Source: Tropicimonas marinistellae
Lineage (GTDB): Bacteria; Pseudomonadota; Alphaproteobacteria; Rhodobacterales; Rhodobacteraceae
Direction: 5' to 3'
DNA: 64,000 nucleotides
Assembly (NCBI RefSeq): GCF_001509585.1
Contig: NZ_LNCI01000003.1
Span: 248,001 to 312,000 of the forward strand
The notes under the pieces are model-generated. The model worked only from the letters and a program-made list of their open reading frames with translations, did no database searches and was not told where the DNA came from. Within the stretch, counting starts at the first letter, position 1, and each line of letters starts with the position of its first letter. Position numbers and translations under genes: made by a program. Shown in pieces: positions 60,476 through 64,000 of the stretch.

Positions 60476-61996
60476 CTACTCCGCCACGCCCGCGTCGACG
60501 GCGGCCGCGCGGATTGTCTCCAGCAGTTCCGGACGTTCAGCAAAGGTCTGCTGGGCCTCGGTCCAGATTGCTGCGGCTTGTTCGGTGTTGCCGAGCACGC
60601 CATGGGCGCGCACCAGCCTTGCCCAGTCGGCCGGCGGGCCTCCTTCTGTTGCAAGCCGCTCGCCAAGCTGGTCGACCATGGCGCGGATCATCTCCTGCCG
60701 GTCTTCCGGCGCCATTTCCGCTGCGGCATCAATATCGGCCTGCGTCGGGCCTCGCTCCTCGGCGCCGCCGCTTTCCACACCAGCCCGCACCGCGGCGTCT
60801 CGGATCGGTGCCAGGGTCTCAGGATCGGTGAAGCGTTGTTGCGCCTCGGCCCAGATCGCCGCTGCACGGTCGGTATTGCCGAGGATTCCATGGGCGCGGA
60901 TCAGCTTGGCCCAGTCCGAGGGCGGACCGCCTTCCTCCGCCATGCGCTGGCCGAGCTGGTCCACCATGTTCTGGATGAAGGCCTGCCGCTCCTCCGGGCT
61001 CATGTCGGCGGCCGCGGCAATGTCGTCCGCGGTCGGGTTGCCGTGGGGGTCGGGCATCACCTGGGACGCGGGCAGGGTATAGTTGATACCTGCAAGCGCC
61101 GCGACGCTTTCCAGCCGCGCGCGGATGATCGGCATCCATGGAGCGTCGGGAGGGCTTTCGCCGACGAGCGGCTCCCAGAACTGGAATGTCAGGTCGGGGC
61201 GATCCGTCTGCAAGTGCATCAATCCAGCGAAGTAGCGCGCCAATGGGCTGTGGGGATCTCGGTCAAGCGCCCCGGCAATCGCATTGTCGGCTTCTGCCGA
61301 AATGCGGCCACCGGCGGCTTGCACCAGCATCGCGGCGTAGGTGGAGTAATCCTGTGAGGTCGCGCTTTCGCCCTTTAATTCGATCACCCGGGCTTGTGCC
61401 ACATGGGCGGCCGGCAGATTTCCCAGCCCGGCCTCGTTGCGGGCGAGCAGAACCCACCCCTCCAGTTCGTCGGGGTTTTCCTCCACGGCGACACGCAGCT
61501 TCTCGATCAGCGCGGCATATTCCGGATCGACGTCCGGCTGCGGCGCGGCGGGCATCGCAGCCTCCAGCTCTGCCTGCGACGGTCGGGCTTCTCGCGCCGC
61601 CTCCGCATCGGCAAGCCGTTTCTTGAGCGGCATATCGGCATAGCCCGGCGCGCCGATACGGTCATAAACGAGATAGCTTCCCGCAATCACGGCCAACCCC
61701 GCGATGACCGCGGCTGCCACGGTCACCCCGCGCGGCGCACGGCCGATGGCATCGCCGCGCGCCTTGTCAGCGTCCAGGATACGCCGCTTGATCTCGGTGC
61801 GCAGCCGGTCGGCCTCGTCGGTGCTCACCACGCCCCGCGCGAGATCCTTGTCGATGCTCCTTAGCTGGTCACGGTAGATCTGGATATCGGTGTCGTTTAC
61901 CGATTGCGCGCCCCCATTTTGCGGCCGCATCAACGGCCATCCGATCAACAGTGCGGCAAGAAGGGCGGCAAGCCCCGAGATAATCCAGAAAAGCAT
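60476..61996 (-). CDS. ccmI: c-type cytochrome biogenesis protein CcmI
   Basis: A 506-residue membrane-anchored apocytochrome c chaperone. It has two N-terminal helices ([20 protein letters not shown] and [20 protein letters not shown] near 90-115) flanking a leucine-zipper-like cytoplasmic loop. A periplasmic TPR domain follows ([20 protein letters not shown]). The C-terminal 170 residues are two near-identical blocks (each with [14 protein letters not shown] or [11 protein letters not shown] and AAAIW-EAQQ). It binds apocytochrome c ends for heme attachment. It heads the ccmI-ruvX-DUF1289 operon. Confidence 0.93.
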   Translation of the reverse strand: MLFWIISGLAALLAALLIGWPLMRPQNGGAQSVNDTDIQIYRDQLRSIDKDLARGVVSTDEADRLRTEIKRRILDADKARGDAIGRAPRGVTVAAAVIAGLAVIAGSYLVYDRIGAPGYADMPLKKRLADAEAAREARPSQAELEAAMPAAPQPDVDPEYAALIEKLRVAVEENPDELEGWVLLARNEAGLGNLPAAHVAQARVIELKGESATSQDYSTYAAMLVQAAGGRISAEADNAIAGALDRDPHSPLARYFAGLMHLQTDRPDLTFQFWEPLVGESPPDAPWMPIIRARLESVAALAGINYTLPASQVMPDPHGNPTADDIAAAADMSPEERQAFIQNMVDQLGQRMAEEGGPPSDWAKLIRAHGILGNTDRAAAIWAEAQQRFTDPETLAPIRDAAVRAGVESGGAEERGPTQADIDAAAEMAPEDRQEMIRAMVDQLGERLATEGGPPADWARLVRAHGVLGNTEQAAAIWTEAQQTFAERPELLETIRAAAVDAGVAE

Positions 61997-62270
61997 GCGT
62001 CCTTCCGGTGGCGTCGCTCGATACAGGTGACACCCCGTCTATCCGGAACAGAGAGCCGGGCAAACCCCCCCGCGACACCCCGCCTCGCACCGGGCGTTCA
62101 CAAGGTCGTTTCCTGCCCGCAAGATGCCGCAGGTTGGCGGATGGCCTTTCGCAATCGGCGGGAAAAGGGATACCGTGCGACGTGTCGCTGCGGCGCTGTG
62201 GCTGCGCGTTGCCGACCGAGCCCCGAATTGCGGGGCGGACAAGAAATGGCCCCGACCGACAAGGACCACC

Positions 62271-63518
62271 ATGCGCCGATATTCCGCCTTTGCCATTGCC
62301 CGCGAAGCCCTGCGTCATCACACCGGTTGGGAACGCGCATGGCGCTCGCCGGAACCGAAGAAACACTACAAGGTGATCGTGATCGGCGCGGGCGGCCACG
62401 GGCTGGCAACCGCTTACTACCTGGGAAAGAACTTCGGTATCCGCGATGTGGCCGTGCTCGACAAGGGCTGGCTCGGTGGCGGCAATACCGGGCGGAATAC
62501 GACGATCATTCGTTCGAACTACCTGCAGGACCCCTCGGCCGCGATCTACGAGAAGGCGCGCAGCCTCTACGAGACATTCAGCCAGGACCTGAACTACAAC
62601 GCCATGTTCTCCCCGCGCGGGGTGCTCATGCTGGCGCAGACCCACCACGAGGTCCGGGGCTACCAGCGCACGGCGCACGCCAATGCGCTGCAAGAGGTCG
62701 AAACCGAATGGGTCGGCCCGGAGCGGGTGAAGGAGATCGTGCCGATCATCAATATCGATGGTCCACGGTATCCGGTGCTGGGCGGGCTCTGGCAGGCCCG
62801 CGGCGGCACGGCGCGGCACGATGCCATCGCCTGGGGCTATGCGCGGGCCTGTTCCGGCATGGGAATGGACATCATCCAGCAATGCGCCGTGACCGGCGTG
62901 CGCTCCGAGGGCGGCCAGGTGACGGGCGTTGTCACGACCAGGGGTGACATCGCCTGCGACAAGCTCGCGATTGTGGTTGCGGGCCATTCCGGGCATCTGG
63001 CCGATATGGCCGGGTTCCGCTTGCCTATAGAATCCGCGCCGCTGCAGGCGCTGGTCTCGGAGCCGATCAAACCCTGCATCGATTGTGTGGTCATGGCGAA
63101 CACCGTGCATGGCTACATGAGCCAATCCGACAAGGGCGAACTGGTGATCGGCGGTGGCACCGACAGCTACAACGGGTTCACGCAGCGCGGGTCCTTCAAC
63201 CACATCGAGGAGACCGTGCGGGCGCTGATCGAGACGTTTCCGATCATCTCGCGGCTGAAGATGCTACGCCAATGGGGCGGGATCGTGGACATGACGGGCG
63301 ACCGTTCACCGATCCTCTCGAAGACCCCGCTGGGAAACTGCTTCATCAACTGCGGTTGGGGCACTGGCGGGTTCAAGGCCATCCCCGGCTCGGGCTGGGC
63401 GATGGCGGAGCTTGTCGCCAACGGAGAGCCCGGCCCGCTGGCCGCCGACTTCGGCCTCGACCGCTTCCGCGAGGGCCGCTTCATCGACGAAAGCGTCGCG
63501 GCGGGGGTGGCGCATTGA
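62271..63518 (+). CDS. soxB: Sarcosine oxidase subunit beta
   Basis: A 415-residue FAD/FMN subunit of heterotetrameric sarcosine oxidase, which demethylates sarcosine to glycine using tetrahydrofolate. The dinucleotide-binding VIGAGGHGLATAYYL lies at 37-51. ARGGTARHDAIAWG includes His183, at the place where FMN is attached in this family. SFNHIEETV and a C-terminal WGTGGFKAIPGSG flavin motif complete it. AAGGACC precedes the ATG. Normally soxD follows immediately; here a 271-base gap with a GC-rich inverted repeat intervenes. Confidence 0.95.
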   Translation: MRRYSAFAIAREALRHHTGWERAWRSPEPKKHYKVIVIGAGGHGLATAYYLGKNFGIRDVAVLDKGWLGGGNTGRNTTIIRSNYLQDPSAAIYEKARSLYETFSQDLNYNAMFSPRGVLMLAQTHHEVRGYQRTAHANALQEVETEWVGPERVKEIVPIINIDGPRYPVLGGLWQARGGTARHDAIAWGYARACSGMGMDIIQQCAVTGVRSEGGQVTGVVTTRGDIACDKLAIVVAGHSGHLADMAGFRLPIESAPLQALVSEPIKPCIDCVVMANTVHGYMSQSDKGELVIGGGTDSYNGFTQRGSFNHIEETVRALIETFPIISRLKMLRQWGGIVDMTGDRSPILSKTPLGNCFINCGWGTGGFKAIPGSGWAMAELVANGEPGPLAADFGLDRFREGRFIDESVAAGVAH

Positions 63519-63587
63519 TCTCCGTGGACCGCGCCCGATTCCTCCTCGCCGAGGCCCTTCTTCTGTCGGGAAATATCCCGGGGGGCG

Positions 63588-63607
63588 CCGGGGGGCTGGC
63601 CCCCCGG
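63588..63607. repeat. GC-rich inverted repeat between soxB and soxD (REP-like)
   Basis: CCGGGGGG (63588-63595) and CCCCCCGG (63600-63607) form a perfect eight-base-pair stem with loop CTGG. Just before it lies GGGAAATATCCC (63568-63579), another perfect palindrome. Similar G/C-run palindromes recur between genes in Rhodobacteraceae genomes, to my recollection. Confidence 0.6.
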
Positions 63608-63789
63608 CTCCAGGCGGCGCAGCCTTCCGGCCGGGCGGTCAATGGCGCACCGGCCGAACCGCACCGCGCGGTGGCACCGCCGGGCAGCGCCCGACCTGCC
63701 TACGCGGGGCGGGCGTTTCTCGCCCACAGCCCGGCTCCGGCGCTGCGCTCCGTTCTCAAGCCCAACATCACTCCGGCAAGGACCGTCCC

Positions 63790-64000
63790 ATGCTGATCCT
63801 CACCTGCCCCTATTGCGGCATCCATTGCGACGAGACCGAGCTTGCCAATGGCGGCGAAGCGCATCTGAAACGCGAGGGCCCGGGGTCGAGCGACGATGCT
63901 TTCGAGGCCTATCTCTTCGATCGGGACAATCCGATGGGGGTGCATTTCGAGCGCTGGCGGCATGCCAACGGCTGCGGCAAGTGGTTCCTCGCGGCGCGGG
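63790..64000 (+). CDS. soxD: Sarcosine oxidase subunit delta, N-terminal part (runs off right edge)
   Basis: The first 70 codons of SoxD, the small zinc-binding subunit of heterotetrameric sarcosine oxidase. It begins MLILTCPYCGIHCDETELAN, carrying the zinc ligands (CPYCG with following His/Cys). The typical YLFDRDNPMGVHFERWRHA and NGCGKWF follow. The family has about 100 residues, so roughly the last 30 are outside the window. It follows soxB as in other sox operons but at unusual distance. Confidence 0.92.
   Translation, partial: MLILTCPYCGIHCDETELANGGEAHLKREGPGSSDDAFEAYLFDRDNPMGVHFERWRHANGCGKWFLAAR

Noticed and set aside
1-64000. Search by eye for tRNA, rRNA, CRISPR arrays, integrases, transposases and phage genes
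   Set aside because: None was found. The absence is only as good as a manual reading; a tRNAscan and IS search would settle it.

Overview
The window is a GC-rich alphaproteobacterial chromosome segment, most likely Rhodobacteraceae (Roseobacter/Rhodobacter group). This rests on gene content and order: lptF-lptG-lptD, a SUV3-like helicase followed by an S4 protein, ferredoxin FdxA and CarD, the ribBX-ribH-nusB block, ccmI, soxB-soxD, a PutA without a DNA-binding domain next to a PutR-type regulator, and two RTX-repeat secreted proteins. Genus and species cannot be named from this view. I saw no rRNA, tRNA, insertion sequence, phage gene or CRISPR array.

Layout. 1-2635: LPS export genes on the minus strand. 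3.4-14.9 kb: a complete L-rhamnose locus, with a bifunctional aldolase/dehydrogenase divergent from a DeoR regulator, ABC importer, mutarotase, kinase, isomerase and a second, stand-alone rhamnulose-1-phosphate aldolase. 15-16.6 kb: MarR regulator, a frameshifted VOC gene and a DUF1428 gene. 16.9-25.9 kb: housekeeping genes (nusB, ribH, ribBX, lipase-like hydrolase, SCP2, TPR, RNA helicase, S4 protein, fdxA, carD). 25.9-29.9 kb: proline catabolism. 30.7-33.4 kb: a large RTX protein with a glycosidase-like head. 33.4-40.2 kb: a LacI-controlled operon with a tripartite tricarboxylate transporter, HpcH/HpaI aldolase and split dihydroxyacetone-type kinase, substrate unknown. 40.6-44.6 kb: cell-wall enzymes, a sulfotransferase and a DUF4177 protein. 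44.8-47.1 kb: a Calx-beta/RTX protein. 47.2-50.4 kb: gatB, a lytic transglycosylase and an Lrp/LysE pair. 51-52.4 kb: a small cassette of a cytoplasmic trypsin-like protease and a small partner protein. 52.5-62 kb: acyltransferase, SDR, pepN, an outer-membrane protein, GNAT, dusA, DUF1289, ruvX, ccmI. 62.3 kb to the end: sarcosine oxidase genes.

How genes work together. The rhamnose genes form a full route from uptake to DHAP and lactaldehyde/lactate. Many genes overlap by four bases (ATGA), which points to translational coupling. The TTT-aldolase-DhaKL operon looks like a self-contained pathway for an organic or sugar acid. The best candidate for an undescribed or little-described system is the protease/partner cassette at 50992-52420: an intact His/Asp/Ser triad, no signal peptide, a stop codon fused to the partner's Shine-Dalgarno sequence, and a private promoter carrying two dyads. 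Second candidates are the TTT-HpcH-DhaKL operon and the RTX glycosidase.
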